Of a stretch of DNA of 34,741 nt, positions 1 through 7,068 are shown in pieces (positions within the stretch are counted from its first letter, which is position 1; every line of letters begins with the position of its first letter). This DNA is from DASCNA01 sp036011305 (lineage in GTDB: Bacteria; Verrucomicrobiota; Lentisphaeria; Victivallales; GWF2-38-69). A model generated the notes under the pieces. The model ran no database searches and was not told the origin of the DNA. It saw only the letters and a program-made list of their open reading frames with translations. The position numbers were made by a program, and so were the translations under genes. Location: assembly GCA_036011305.1 (NCBI GenBank), contig DASCNA010000207.1, forward strand, positions 1 to 34,741, in the 5' to 3' direction.

Positions 1-53
1 TCATCCACAATGGAAGACCACTTCTTTACTCTTGGTGAATTAGGATTAAGCAT
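1..53 (-). CDS. 5' end of an unidentified leftward gene (partial)
   Basis: An ATG at 53-51 on the minus strand opens a frame that runs off the window after about 17 residues (MLNPNSPRVKKWSSIVD). It is preceded at a 7-base spacing by a strong ribosome binding site, AAAAGGA, at 67-61. The short N-terminus, with a basic start followed by RVKKWSSIVD, resembles the opening of small helix-turn-helix accessory proteins of IS66-type insertion sequences, but 17 residues cannot settle that. The next gene to the right is a thioredoxin gene missing its 5' half, which would fit an insertion here. Confidence 0.4.
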   Translation of the reverse strand, partial: MLNPNSPRVKKWSSIVD

Positions 54-116
54 TTTAATTTCCTTTTAGTTTATATTAGAAAATCAAAATTTATAACAAT
101 TAAAATCTATTAAAAG

Positions 117-326
117 ATGTACTCAAATTTACGCTTACCCCAAAAACAGCTGTCAGATGCAGTAAAGAAGCAAAACACTGAATTGGCAAAAAAATATGGA
201 GTGCGTGGATATCCTACAGTTCTTTTGGTTGACAGTGGAGGCAAGGTTTTATTAAAAACAGGATATAGACCTGGTGGTCCAGCAAAATATATTACCCATT
301 TGCAAGAAAAAATGCCTAAAAAATAG
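117..326 (+). pseudogene. Thioredoxin-family protein, N-terminal half missing
   Basis: The 69-residue frame matches the C-terminal half of a thioredoxin-fold protein. It has a helix ending in KKYGVRGYPTVLLVDSGGKV, which includes the cis-proline of the fold (YPT), and ends with the usual terminal helix. The redox CxxC motif and first strand, which should lie about 40-50 residues earlier, are absent. An in-frame TAA at 111-113 stands immediately before the ATG, so the frame cannot extend left, and I see no ribosome binding site ahead of it. Without CxxC it cannot act as a disulfide reductase. Most likely it is a 5'-truncated remnant, possibly cut by the element whose leftward gene starts at 53. 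A free-standing non-catalytic domain is less likely. Confidence 0.7.
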
Positions 327-350
327 AGTTAACTTAAAAAGGAGTTGAAT

Positions 351-485
351 ATGCCGTCTCATGATTCAAGAAGAGAAAGATTGAAGAACATTGATGAGAA
401 AAATGTTCATATGAAAGATAAGCTCAAGCATGATAAAGAAATTGAAAAATTGCACGAGCAAAAAGAAAATAAAAAAAATAAATAG
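351..485 (+). CDS. Small highly charged protein (44 aa), function unknown
   Basis: This short frame starts at ATG 351 with a good ribosome binding site (AAGGAG) 7 bases upstream and ends at TAG 483-485. About half of the residues are Lys, Arg, Glu or Asp, there is no cysteine, and the C-terminus is lysine-rich (KENKKNK). The likely state is a single helix or a disordered, nucleic-acid-binding tail. It lies 24 bases after the thioredoxin remnant and 9 bases before another tiny charged gene, so the three probably share a transcript ending at the terminator at 698-735. I do not recognise a family. The ribosome binding site and composition support a real gene, but conservation has not been tested. 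Confidence 0.55.
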   Translation: MPSHDSRRERLKNIDEKNVHMKDKLKHDKEIEKLHEQKENKKNK

Positions 486-494
486 AGCTTTATT

Positions 495-665
495 ATGGAA
501 AAAGATGAAAAAAGAAGAAATATTCAAAGAGATGAAAAGCGAAGAGATTTGAGGAATGATGAAATTGAGGAATTGAAAGATCTTCCTTCTAATCTAAAAG
601 ATAGACAGGATGTAGAAGAGTCTGTAGATAGGATGTACCATAAAAAATCTCAAAATAAACATTGA
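495..665 (+). CDS. Small highly charged protein (56 aa), function unknown
   Basis: The frame runs from ATG 495 to TGA 663-665. It is dominated by Arg, Lys, Glu and Asp (for example EKDEKRRNIQRDEKRRDLR at residues 2-20), with one short hydrophobic patch around LKDLPSNL, and predicts a charged helix. It begins 9 bases after the previous tiny charged gene and ends 32 bases before a strong terminator, so it looks like the last gene of that transcript. The ribosome binding site is weak (AGAG at 484-487), which suggests coupling to the upstream gene. It shares charge pattern but no clear alignment with its neighbour. No known family is recognised. Confidence 0.5.
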   Translation: MEKDEKRRNIQRDEKRRDLRNDEIEELKDLPSNLKDRQDVEESVDRMYHKKSQNKH

Positions 666-697
666 TTTACAACTAAAAAAAATTAGAAACAGATAAT

Positions 698-735
698 GGT
701 CGTATCAAAATAAAATTATTGATACGACCTTTTTT
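698..735 (+). terminator. Rho-independent terminator
   Basis: A perfect 11-bp stem (GGTCGTATCAA at 698-708 pairing with 719-729) encloses a 10-base loop and is followed by six T residues at 730-735. It closes the transcript of the two tiny charged genes. Confidence 0.9.
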
Positions 736-846
736 AATTTAATTGGAACCTCATTAAATCATATAGTTTGTTTTTTAATAATATAAGGATAGTTTTTTAT
801 ATAGGGAAGTATTGTGCAGGTATCAACTGAAAATTGATTTGCTATC

Positions 847-880
847 TTGACATCAATATTGTTTAATTATGTTTATTTTT
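847..880 (+). promoter_or_regulatory. Possible sigma-70-type promoter region
   Basis: A consensus -35 hexamer TTGACA lies at 847-852, but the -10 is weak: TATGTT-like at a short spacing of 15. It lies between the terminator at 698-735 and the NagB-like gene at 911, where a promoter is expected. AT-rich sequence makes chance matches likely. Confidence 0.3.
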
Positions 881-910
881 TGCTAAAATTTTGTAAAAAG
901 GGGATGCATT

Positions 911-1837
911 ATGAGAAAAAAAAGCAAATTGGCGCCTGAATGGTGGGACTATACTACTTTGGATGATAAAATTTTAAATGAAGCTGCAAAACTGACTCCT
1001 GAGCAGATTCTTCAATTAGAAAGACCTGGTTTTAAAATTAAATTTTATGAAACTATTGAAGATTTTTATTTAGCTGAAGCACTGGAATATATAACAGCCT
1101 GGCAGCAGGCAACTGAAGAAAATCCTGCTGGAATATGTGGACCTGTAGGACCTACTGAGCAATTACCTTTAGTTGCCAGATTAGTGAATGAATTAAATAT
1201 TGATTTAAGGCATGCTCATTTTTGGGGAATGGATGAATGGGTAATTGACGGGAAGGAAGTTTCAATTGATAACCCCTTAAGCTTTGCTAAAGCAGACATG
1301 GATCTGTGTTTTAACAGAATTCGGAAAGAATTAAGAATGCCTGAAAAAAATATTCATTTTCCAAGTATTGATCTTCAGTCGTATAAGGAAAGTTGGGATA
1401 AATCAAAATGTCTTGTTATGCAGGGAGGACAGGGAGAAGTAAAGCACTGGGCATTTAATGATCCTCTGAAAAGGATAGGAAAATATATAGACAATCCTCC
1501 AAACAGTGAGGAATATAGAAAATTAGCTACAAGAGTTGTAGACCTGCACCCTATAACATTGATGCAAAATGCCAGAACTTCAGGGGGAGGGATGATACAT
1601 ACAGTTCCTACACAGGCACTTACTGTAGGACCTGTTGAAACTTGGAAATCAGAGAAAGTATCAATTTGGCATGGAGGGACACATGATAATGCCTTAGGAA
1701 TGAGGCTGACAGCTCTTATGATTTCTGAAAAAATTGCAGATTCTTCTGTCCCTATGTCATTATTAAGCGATCATCCCAATGTACAATTTAACTATTATAG
1801 AAAAGGATTGGGAGTCTGTGATGTAGAAATGCATTGA
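911..1837 (+). CDS. NagB-like (glucosamine-6-phosphate deaminase/isomerase superfamily) protein
   Basis: The 308-residue protein has the landmarks of the NagB/RpiA fold: a phosphate-loop region GICGPVGPTEQ at 74-84, the GMDEW motif at 106-110 (equivalent to the NMDEY region carrying catalytic Asp72 of E. coli NagB), and GGQGEVKHWAFNDP at 172-185. In NagB the last motif reads GxDGHIAFNEP and supplies Asp141, His143 and Glu148. Here His179 is kept, but Asp141 is Val177 and Glu148 is Asp184. The C-terminal HTVPTQALTVG segment matches the family's substrate-binding strand. The start is fixed by AAGGGG at 898-903. It probably acts on a sugar phosphate in the cytoplasm, but deamination of glucosamine-6-phosphate is uncertain given the changed residues. 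It is longer than NagB (266 residues) because of an N-terminal extension. Confidence 0.75.
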   Translation: MRKKSKLAPEWWDYTTLDDKILNEAAKLTPEQILQLERPGFKIKFYETIEDFYLAEALEYITAWQQATEENPAGICGPVGPTEQLPLVARLVNELNIDLRHAHFWGMDEWVIDGKEVSIDNPLSFAKADMDLCFNRIRKELRMPEKNIHFPSIDLQSYKESWDKSKCLVMQGGQGEVKHWAFNDPLKRIGKYIDNPPNSEEYRKLATRVVDLHPITLMQNARTSGGGMIHTVPTQALTVGPVETWKSEKVSIWHGGTHDNALGMRLTALMISEKIADSSVPMSLLSDHPNVQFNYYRKGLGVCDVEMH

Positions 1838-1906
1838 TTTTATTAAAGTACCTAATTAAAATATTAATTATATAATAGTCGTTATAATAGTTAATAATTA
1901 GGTGGT

Positions 1907-2335
1907 ATGATGAACAAAAGTCATGAGTTGATTTTCTATTTGTCTGTATGCATTGTTACCATTCTTGCTATTATTGCCATATTAGTTTTTAATATTTTAA
2001 TTGGATGCGAAATTATATTTGATGTAAATAAATATGTTCATTCATATGTTTTTCATATTCTCAGAATAATAAAATGGATTGGAATGTGGTGTCTATTATT
2101 TTTTTATATTAAGGAATTTTTGAATGGGTATAGAATTAGAATAATAAAGAAAAGCTGTATTGCTTTTATACTGATATTTATCTGTTATTTAGTAATATAT
2201 TGCCCATTGCATTTATTTACTTTTTCCAGTGGCGCTGATCTCAATATGACAGTCTGGATTCTTTTAGATTTTATTGCAGTAATACTTATGCTTGTATCTA
2301 TTTCTTATATTTATACTTATACTTCCAAAAATTGA
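1907..2335 (+). CDS. Small four-helix membrane protein, function unknown
   Basis: The protein has 142 residues and four predicted membrane segments, at about 9-32, 50-69, 83-101 and 114-137, joined by short loops. The second loop is basic (GYRIRIIKKS at 74-83), which suggests a cytoplasmic face there. The ribosome binding site AGGTGG lies just 1 base before ATG 1907 and 4 before ATG 1910, so the second ATG is the more natural start (141 residues). An inverted repeat (1850-1858 with 1895-1903) could pair the ribosome binding site into a stem. I do not recognise a family, and the neighbours give no functional hint. Confidence 0.6.
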   Translation: MMNKSHELIFYLSVCIVTILAIIAILVFNILIGCEIIFDVNKYVHSYVFHILRIIKWIGMWCLLFFYIKEFLNGYRIRIIKKSCIAFILIFICYLVIYCPLHLFTFSSGADLNMTVWILLDFIAVILMLVSISYIYTYTSKN

Positions 2336-2617
2336 ATTTTCATGTGTGATTCAGTTTCTATAGATATCCTCGTCTTTGTTCCCAATTAACAAATCTAATA
2401 CTTTTAAACTTGCATATAAATATTTTATGTTCGTTCTGTAAAATATGATTTATCTGTAATATGTACTCTTTTATATGTACATTTTATAATACAAATAAGA
2501 TACATTATTTTTCAAATAAGTATTTTATAAGAATTTTTCAATTGCCGGAAATAATTTATAAATGGAACAAAATTAAACTTTAATAGAAAAATTATTATTG
2601 ACAATAGAGGTAAGGAA

Positions 2618-3517
2618 ATGAAAAAGAAAATCATTGTTTTAATCGCAGCTTCGTTATTCGGAGTAGGAACATTTGCATCATCAGAAATTAGTACCAAAAT
2701 CGATGCTAAACCTCAGGTTGCCCAAGTTGCATCCATATATAAAGGGGTTGTTGTTCTGCATGTAAATCTTGGGGAAAAAGTCAAAAAAGGTCAGGTTTTA
2801 TTTGAAGTAAATACTGATATGCTAAAAGTGCAACTGGAAAAAGAAAGAAATAATGTTGAGAGTAATGCGACCATTCTGAAAGGTGCTGAAAAACTTGTCT
2901 CAAATCATTCTATTTCACGTGCTGATTATCAGAGCTGTGTTCGTGATTATCTAGCAGCAAAAAACTCTTATGAATTAGATTTGGCACAAATTAATGAGTC
3001 TAAGTATTATTCTCCTTTTGATGGAACTGTAACTAAAATAGTTAGATATGATGGGTCAGGTTTAGGCGATAATGATAATGAAGTTGAAGTAACAGAAGGT
3101 AATGTAAAAATAGATACTGCAAATCAGGCAGCTCTAATTTGTAACCGCTGGCCTGGAGTGCTAAACCTAAAAGTAAAACTTGGAGAAAAAGTTAAAAAAG
3201 GTCAACTGCTTTATAAAATTGATACAAGAGATGCAGTTGCTCAGCTGGATAGACATAAAAATTATTTGAAATATGCAACAGAAGAATATCAAAGATTGAC
3301 TCAACTTCGTCAAAGTAAAACAGTATCTCTGCTTAAATTAGTTGAAGCTAAAATGGCATATAATGATGCTCTGGCAAAGGTAAAAACATCTGAAATACAG
3401 TTGCAGCAAAGTTCGGGATATTCTCCTTTTGATGGGACTGTAACAAGTATTGACAGATACTCAGGATCAGGTAACGGTGCAGGAAAACCTGTATTGACTA
3501 TTACTGCAAACAGCTGA
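2618..3517 (+). CDS. Exported adaptor-like protein with two lipoyl/hairpin modules (paralog 1)
   Basis: The 299-residue protein starts with a signal peptide (residues 1-20, KKKIIVLIAASLFG then FASS) after a strong AGGTAAGGAA ribosome binding site. The body is an internal duplication. Module 1 has a biotinyl-lipoyl half (about 42-67, GVVVLHVNLGEKVKKGQVLF), a helical hairpin (68-130) and the second lipoyl half (YSPFDGTVTKIVRYDGSG at 131-148). Module 2 repeats this at about 177-202, 203-267 and 268-297 (YSPFDGTVTSIDRYSGSG). Such lipoyl-hairpin-lipoyl units are typical of HlyD/AcrA-type periplasmic adaptors of efflux systems. The beta-barrel and membrane-proximal domains of true adaptors are absent, and no RND, ABC or TolC partner is adjacent. 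An equal-length paralog follows. The exact role is unknown. Confidence 0.7.
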   Translation: MKKKIIVLIAASLFGVGTFASSEISTKIDAKPQVAQVASIYKGVVVLHVNLGEKVKKGQVLFEVNTDMLKVQLEKERNNVESNATILKGAEKLVSNHSISRADYQSCVRDYLAAKNSYELDLAQINESKYYSPFDGTVTKIVRYDGSGLGDNDNEVEVTEGNVKIDTANQAALICNRWPGVLNLKVKLGEKVKKGQLLYKIDTRDAVAQLDRHKNYLKYATEEYQRLTQLRQSKTVSLLKLVEAKMAYNDALAKVKTSEIQLQQSSGYSPFDGTVTSIDRYSGSGNGAGKPVLTITANS

Positions 3518-3543
3518 TTATATTTATATAAAGAATATTGTTG

Positions 3544-3580
3544 AAGTGATACTGCTTTTATTAGCAGTATCACTTTTTTT
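3544..3580 (+). terminator. Rho-independent terminator
   Basis: A 12-bp perfect stem (AAGTGATACTGC at 3544-3555 pairing with 3564-3575) has an 8-base loop and runs into a T tract up to 3580. It separates the two adaptor paralogs transcriptionally, so the second needs its own promoter in 3581-3675. Confidence 0.9.
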
Positions 3581-3675
3581 GTAACTATTCTGTATTTAAA
3601 AATGTCAAATTACTGGTTAATATTTATTACAGGACAGTAAGTTTTGATCATGTAAACAGTACTATATCTAACAAT

Positions 3676-3689
3676 GGAGGTTCAAAATT
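3676..3689 (+). promoter_or_regulatory. Ribosome binding site pointing to an ATT start codon
   Basis: GGAGG at 3676-3680 stands 6 bases ahead of ATT at 3687-3689. That ATT aligns exactly with the ATG of the paralog at 2618. No ATG, GTG or TTG lies between the in-frame TAA at 3669-3671 and TTG 3723. Confidence 0.6.
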
Positions 3690-4586
3690 AAAAAGAAAAT
3701 TATTATTTTAATAGCGGCGTTATTGTTAGGGATAGGAGTATTTGCGGCGTCAAAATCTGGTTATAAAACAAATGAGAAACCACAGGTTGCAAAAGTTGCT
3801 TCTCAACATCAGGGAGTAATTATTTTACACGTAAAACTTGGTCAAAAAGTCAAAAAAGGTCAACTATTGTTTGGCATTAATACTGATATATTGAAAGCTA
3901 AATTGGAAAATGATAAAAGCAATATAATTCATACTACATTCATACTTGAGAAAGCAAAAAAACTTTTTGCCCATCACGCTATCTCAAAAAATGATTATCA
4001 GCAATGCATTCGTGATTATTTAACTGCTAAAAGTTCTTATAAATCGAATTTAGCTAAGATTAATCAATGTGAATATTATTCCCCTTTTGATGGGACGGTG
4101 ACAAACATTGTAAGGTATGATGGATCAGGACTTGATGATAATGATGATGAAATTGAAGTAACACAAGGTAATATAAATGTAGATATTTCGAATATAAAAG
4201 CTCTTGTTTGTACTCGTTGGCCCGGAGTTTTATCTCTAAAAGTAGAACTTGGTCAAAAAGTTAAAAAAGGTCAGCTACTTTTTTCAATTGACACGCAGGA
4301 TTTAGTTGCTCAGTTGCATAAAGATGAAAGTATTATGAAGTATGCAGCCGAAGATAATGAAAGAATGCAGAAACTAAATATCTCTAAATCAATATCTTTA
4401 CTTAAGTTTATTGAAGCGAGAATGAGATATTCAAAAGCTATAGCTGATGTAAAAATTGATAAAGTTAAGATAAAGCAAAGTTCTGGATATGCACCTTTTG
4501 ATGGAACAGTGACAAGTATAGACAGATACACTGGATCTGGGAACAGCGAAGGAAAGCCAGTTTTAACCATTACAGCTGAAAAATAA
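3687..4586 (+). CDS. Exported adaptor-like protein with two lipoyl/hairpin modules (paralog 2, ATT start)
   Basis: This is the paralog of the gene at 2618-3517, with the same order of signal peptide, lipoyl half, hairpin, lipoyl half, repeated twice (second halves YSPFDGTVTNIVRYDGSG and YAPFDGTVTSIDRYTGSG). Read from ATT 3687, the frame encodes 299 residues, exactly the length of the paralog, and restores a matching signal peptide (IKKKIIILIAALLLGIGVFA). The only conventional start, TTG 3723, would remove most of that signal. ATT is a rare initiator in bacteria (known for infC in E. coli). A point mutation of the start, leaving poorly expressed protein, is the alternative. The 169-base gap after paralog 1 contains a terminator, so it is probably transcribed separately. 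Confidence 0.65.
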   Translation: MKKKIIILIAALLLGIGVFAASKSGYKTNEKPQVAKVASQHQGVIILHVKLGQKVKKGQLLFGINTDILKAKLENDKSNIIHTTFILEKAKKLFAHHAISKNDYQQCIRDYLTAKSSYKSNLAKINQCEYYSPFDGTVTNIVRYDGSGLDDNDDEIEVTQGNINVDISNIKALVCTRWPGVLSLKVELGQKVKKGQLLFSIDTQDLVAQLHKDESIMKYAAEDNERMQKLNISKSISLLKFIEARMRYSKAIADVKIDKVKIKQSSGYAPFDGTVTSIDRYTGSGNSEGKPVLTITAEK

Positions 4587-4718
4587 TATTATTAATTTAA
4601 GCGTGAATAAAAAACTATTTTTTTTAGTATTTTTAAAGAAATTTTAGATAATAGAGTTTAATTATCTCCTATAAATTATTAGAGTTTATTTTAATAATGA
4701 TAACAGGAGAGAGTTAAA

Positions 4719-5993
4719 ATGCATAAATCATTTATTCCGTTAGTGACACCGATTATAAGCGTATGTATTTTAACACTTGGAAATGGTTTTTTTACTACCC
4801 TGACTACTATGCAGTTAGCCAGTTTTCAGTTATCAACATTACTGATAGGTATTATATCTGCAGCGTATTTTGCCGGTATGCTTTTAGGATCATTTTTCTC
4901 TCAAAATATTATTGCAAAAGTAGGACATATCAGAGCTTATAGTGTGTTTGCAGCATTAATGTCGATATGCTGTCTGTTTCAAGGGGTAATTTCAGATCCA
5001 ATTATCTGGGGGGTTTTACGTTTTATTAGCGGATTTGCATTAGCCGGACTTTTTATTGTCATTGAAAGCTGGTGTATTGCTGGAGTTGAAACTCAATATA
5101 AAGGCAGGATTATGGGGTTCTATCTATTTTCGTTTTATCTGGCTCAGGCAGCAAGTCAAATGTTTTTGAAAATACATTATACTCCTGAGCTTGTTGCTTT
5201 CTGTGTTATTTCAGCATTGGCATGTTTTTCAATTATTCCGGTTTGCTTAACTCGATTTGATGCGCCTAAACCTGAATCTCCTGAATTTGTATCTCCTATA
5301 AAATATTTTAAAATAATACCACTTGGAATTATTGCTGCTTTTATTTCAGGTGCTATTCTCGGAGGTATTTATACCATGCTGCCATTGGCATTCAAATCTA
5401 TTAATTTTACAAATTCTCAAATAGCCTATTTAATGTCAATAACGATATTTGGGGGAATGCTTTTTCAGCTCCCTATTGGTAAAATATCAGATTTGTATGA
5501 CAGGCGGAAAGTCATGTTTTTTGTTTGTGTTGTAATAGCTGTTATTTCAATAATTATCTGTATTTTTCACAGTAGTTATATACAACTGTTTATATTCTGT
5601 TTTTTAATCGGCAGTGTATCTTTTGCAGTTTATCCACTAAGTATAAGCCACTCAAGTGATAGGGTAGACATTTCAAAGTCAGTTGCCGTTATTTCTATAA
5701 TAACACTGTTTTACGGAGTTGGTTCTATGATTGGTCCGTTGGCGGCAACAGGTTTTATTGATTTATGCGGTGGGATGGTGGGGTTTTTCCTGTTTATATT
5801 TGTATTTTCGTTTATTTTAGGAGCTTATATTCTCTGGAGAGTAATAGTCAAAAAGTCTGTTGATGACTCAGATAAAATATCATTTACAGCTATAGCACCG
5901 AGAATAGCTATAGGGATGGCTGAAGTTGTCGAGCAGAATTTTAATGAATCTTTACCAGATGAGGATGAGGAAGATAAGATTATTAAAACATAA
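4719..5993 (+). CDS. MFS transporter
   Basis: The 424-residue protein has about twelve hydrophobic helices and the interdomain motif of the major facilitator superfamily, GKISDLYDRRKVM, before helix 8. The counterpart after helix 2 is less typical (FSQNIIAKVGHIRAY). The overall pattern, including GxLRFISGFALAGLFIVIESW in the N-terminal half, resembles the YcaD-type subgroup of putative inner-membrane transporters. The cytoplasmic C-terminus is acidic (LPDEDEEDK). The start follows a strong AGGAGAGAG ribosome binding site. The substrate cannot be read from sequence. It is convergent with the TauE-like gene and lies 132 bases after the second adaptor paralog. Pairing with those adaptors is possible but unsupported, because MFS partners normally need a full adaptor and a TolC protein. 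Confidence 0.8.
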   Translation: MHKSFIPLVTPIISVCILTLGNGFFTTLTTMQLASFQLSTLLIGIISAAYFAGMLLGSFFSQNIIAKVGHIRAYSVFAALMSICCLFQGVISDPIIWGVLRFISGFALAGLFIVIESWCIAGVETQYKGRIMGFYLFSFYLAQAASQMFLKIHYTPELVAFCVISALACFSIIPVCLTRFDAPKPESPEFVSPIKYFKIIPLGIIAAFISGAILGGIYTMLPLAFKSINFTNSQIAYLMSITIFGGMLFQLPIGKISDLYDRRKVMFFVCVVIAVISIIICIFHSSYIQLFIFCFLIGSVSFAVYPLSISHSSDRVDISKSVAVISIITLFYGVGSMIGPLAATGFIDLCGGMVGFFLFIFVFSFILGAYILWRVIVKKSVDDSDKISFTAIAPRIAIGMAEVVEQNFNESLPDEDEEDKIIKT

Positions 5994-6029
5994 TATTTTG
6001 AATTTTAGGTTGGAAAATTTTCATTAATT

Positions 6030-6827
6030 CTAAAAAAACATTTTCAATGATAAAACAAGCAGTATAACTGCAAATAACTTTCTAACCAACTCGCCTGGGA
6101 GGATCGTTACCAGTTTTGCTCCTACATGAACAAAAACTACTGTACAAATAGAAAGAACAATAAAGCCTGGCCAGAAAATATATCCTGTAGAGTAAGGTAT
6201 ATGTACACTGCTATCTAATGATATTAAAGATAAAGCTGATCCGATAATGGCTATAGGTAGAGTAAAACTTGCTGTTGTCCCCACTACCTTTCTTGCATCC
6301 AGTCCGCAAAAAAACAGAAATGGTACGCTTAGCGCACCACCGCCTACACCGAGAAGTCCGGATTTAAAACCAATAAGGCCTCCAACGGTTTTAAACCATT
6401 TTCTCTTTGTTGTGTATTGCTTTTTGTGCTTTGGTTTAAAACCAAAATAGGTTTTTATAGATACAATAAGTAAAAAAATACCAAATATTATGCTTAGGCT
6501 GTTTCCATCAATAAATTTGGAAGAAACGGCTCCAAGTACCGTTCCTGTAATAATACCCGGTAAAGCTGTTTTAAATATTGGCCATACAATATTATTATGT
6601 TTATTGTGTGATATTACGTTTGATAAAGATGTACAGATCATTACGCAAAGTGAAGTTCCTACAGCAACATGCATAATATAATGACTTGGGACATTAAATA
6701 TTTTTAAAATAACAGTAAGTGCAGGGATTATGATTAAGCCCCCTCCTATACCCATAAGACCGGACATAATTCCAGTGAAAATACCTAATAATGCTAAACT
6801 TATGATCCCAATAAAATAATATTCCAT
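6030..6827 (-). CDS. TauE/SafE-family membrane permease
   Basis: This is a 265-residue membrane protein with about eight helices arranged as two repeats. Each repeat starts with a glycine-rich motif, GLMGIGGGLIIIPAL near the N-terminus and GLLGVGGGALSVPFL in the middle. The motif pair is the hallmark of the TauE/SafE (DUF81) family, whose members export or import sulfite, sulfoacetate and other organosulfur anions or act as general anion permeases. I chose ATG 6827. An upstream in-frame GTG at 6836 would add three residues but has no ribosome binding site, while AAGTGA lies a suitable distance before the ATG. It is divergent from the acid phosphatase and convergent with the MFS gene. The substrate is unknown, and no sulfur genes are nearby. 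Confidence 0.85.
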   Translation of the reverse strand: MEYYFIGIISLALLGIFTGIMSGLMGIGGGLIIIPALTVILKIFNVPSHYIMHVAVGTSLCVMICTSLSNVISHNKHNNIVWPIFKTALPGIITGTVLGAVSSKFIDGNSLSIIFGIFLLIVSIKTYFGFKPKHKKQYTTKRKWFKTVGGLIGFKSGLLGVGGGALSVPFLFFCGLDARKVVGTTASFTLPIAIIGSALSLISLDSSVHIPYSTGYIFWPGFIVLSICTVVFVHVGAKLVTILPGELVRKLFAVILLVLSLKMFF

Positions 6828-6964
6828 AAATTTCACTTAATTTTTTAATTATGAAACTAAAGTACTCCGTCTTCTGTTTAAACTATTCTTTATAATTATT
6901 TTTTAAGAAATTTTTCATAAAAAAAATATCATTTTTATATCATTAAATTATAATACATTATTAG

Positions 6965-6985
6965 CAACTGGCATCAGTTGTTTTT
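6965..6985 (+). terminator. Orphan terminator-like hairpin in a divergent intergenic region
   Basis: CAACTG (6965-6970) and CAGTTG (6975-6980) form a 6-bp stem with a GCAT loop, followed by five T residues. No plus-strand gene precedes it, since the permease at 6030-6827 is transcribed leftward. It would act on a leader of the phosphatase gene or on a short unannotated transcript. A TATAAT box at 7011-7016 downstream could serve as the phosphatase promoter. Confidence 0.4.
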
Positions 6986-7068
6986 GGGCATTTATTTTCG
7001 TTTGTGGTTTATAATGAATCCATGTTTAGTCAAATATGGGCAAAATTTAAAAACAAAAAGGAAGGGAC

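Noticed and set aside
2598..2603. Perfect TTGACA hexamer upstream of the first adaptor gene
   Set aside because: It lies only 14 bases from the ATG and touches the ribosome binding region, so it cannot be a -35 box for this gene.
2618..5993. Adaptor genes plus MFS transporter as a complete tripartite efflux operon
   Set aside because: A terminator separates the adaptors, the adaptors lack pump-contact domains, and there is no outer-membrane channel gene. The link is not supported beyond proximity.
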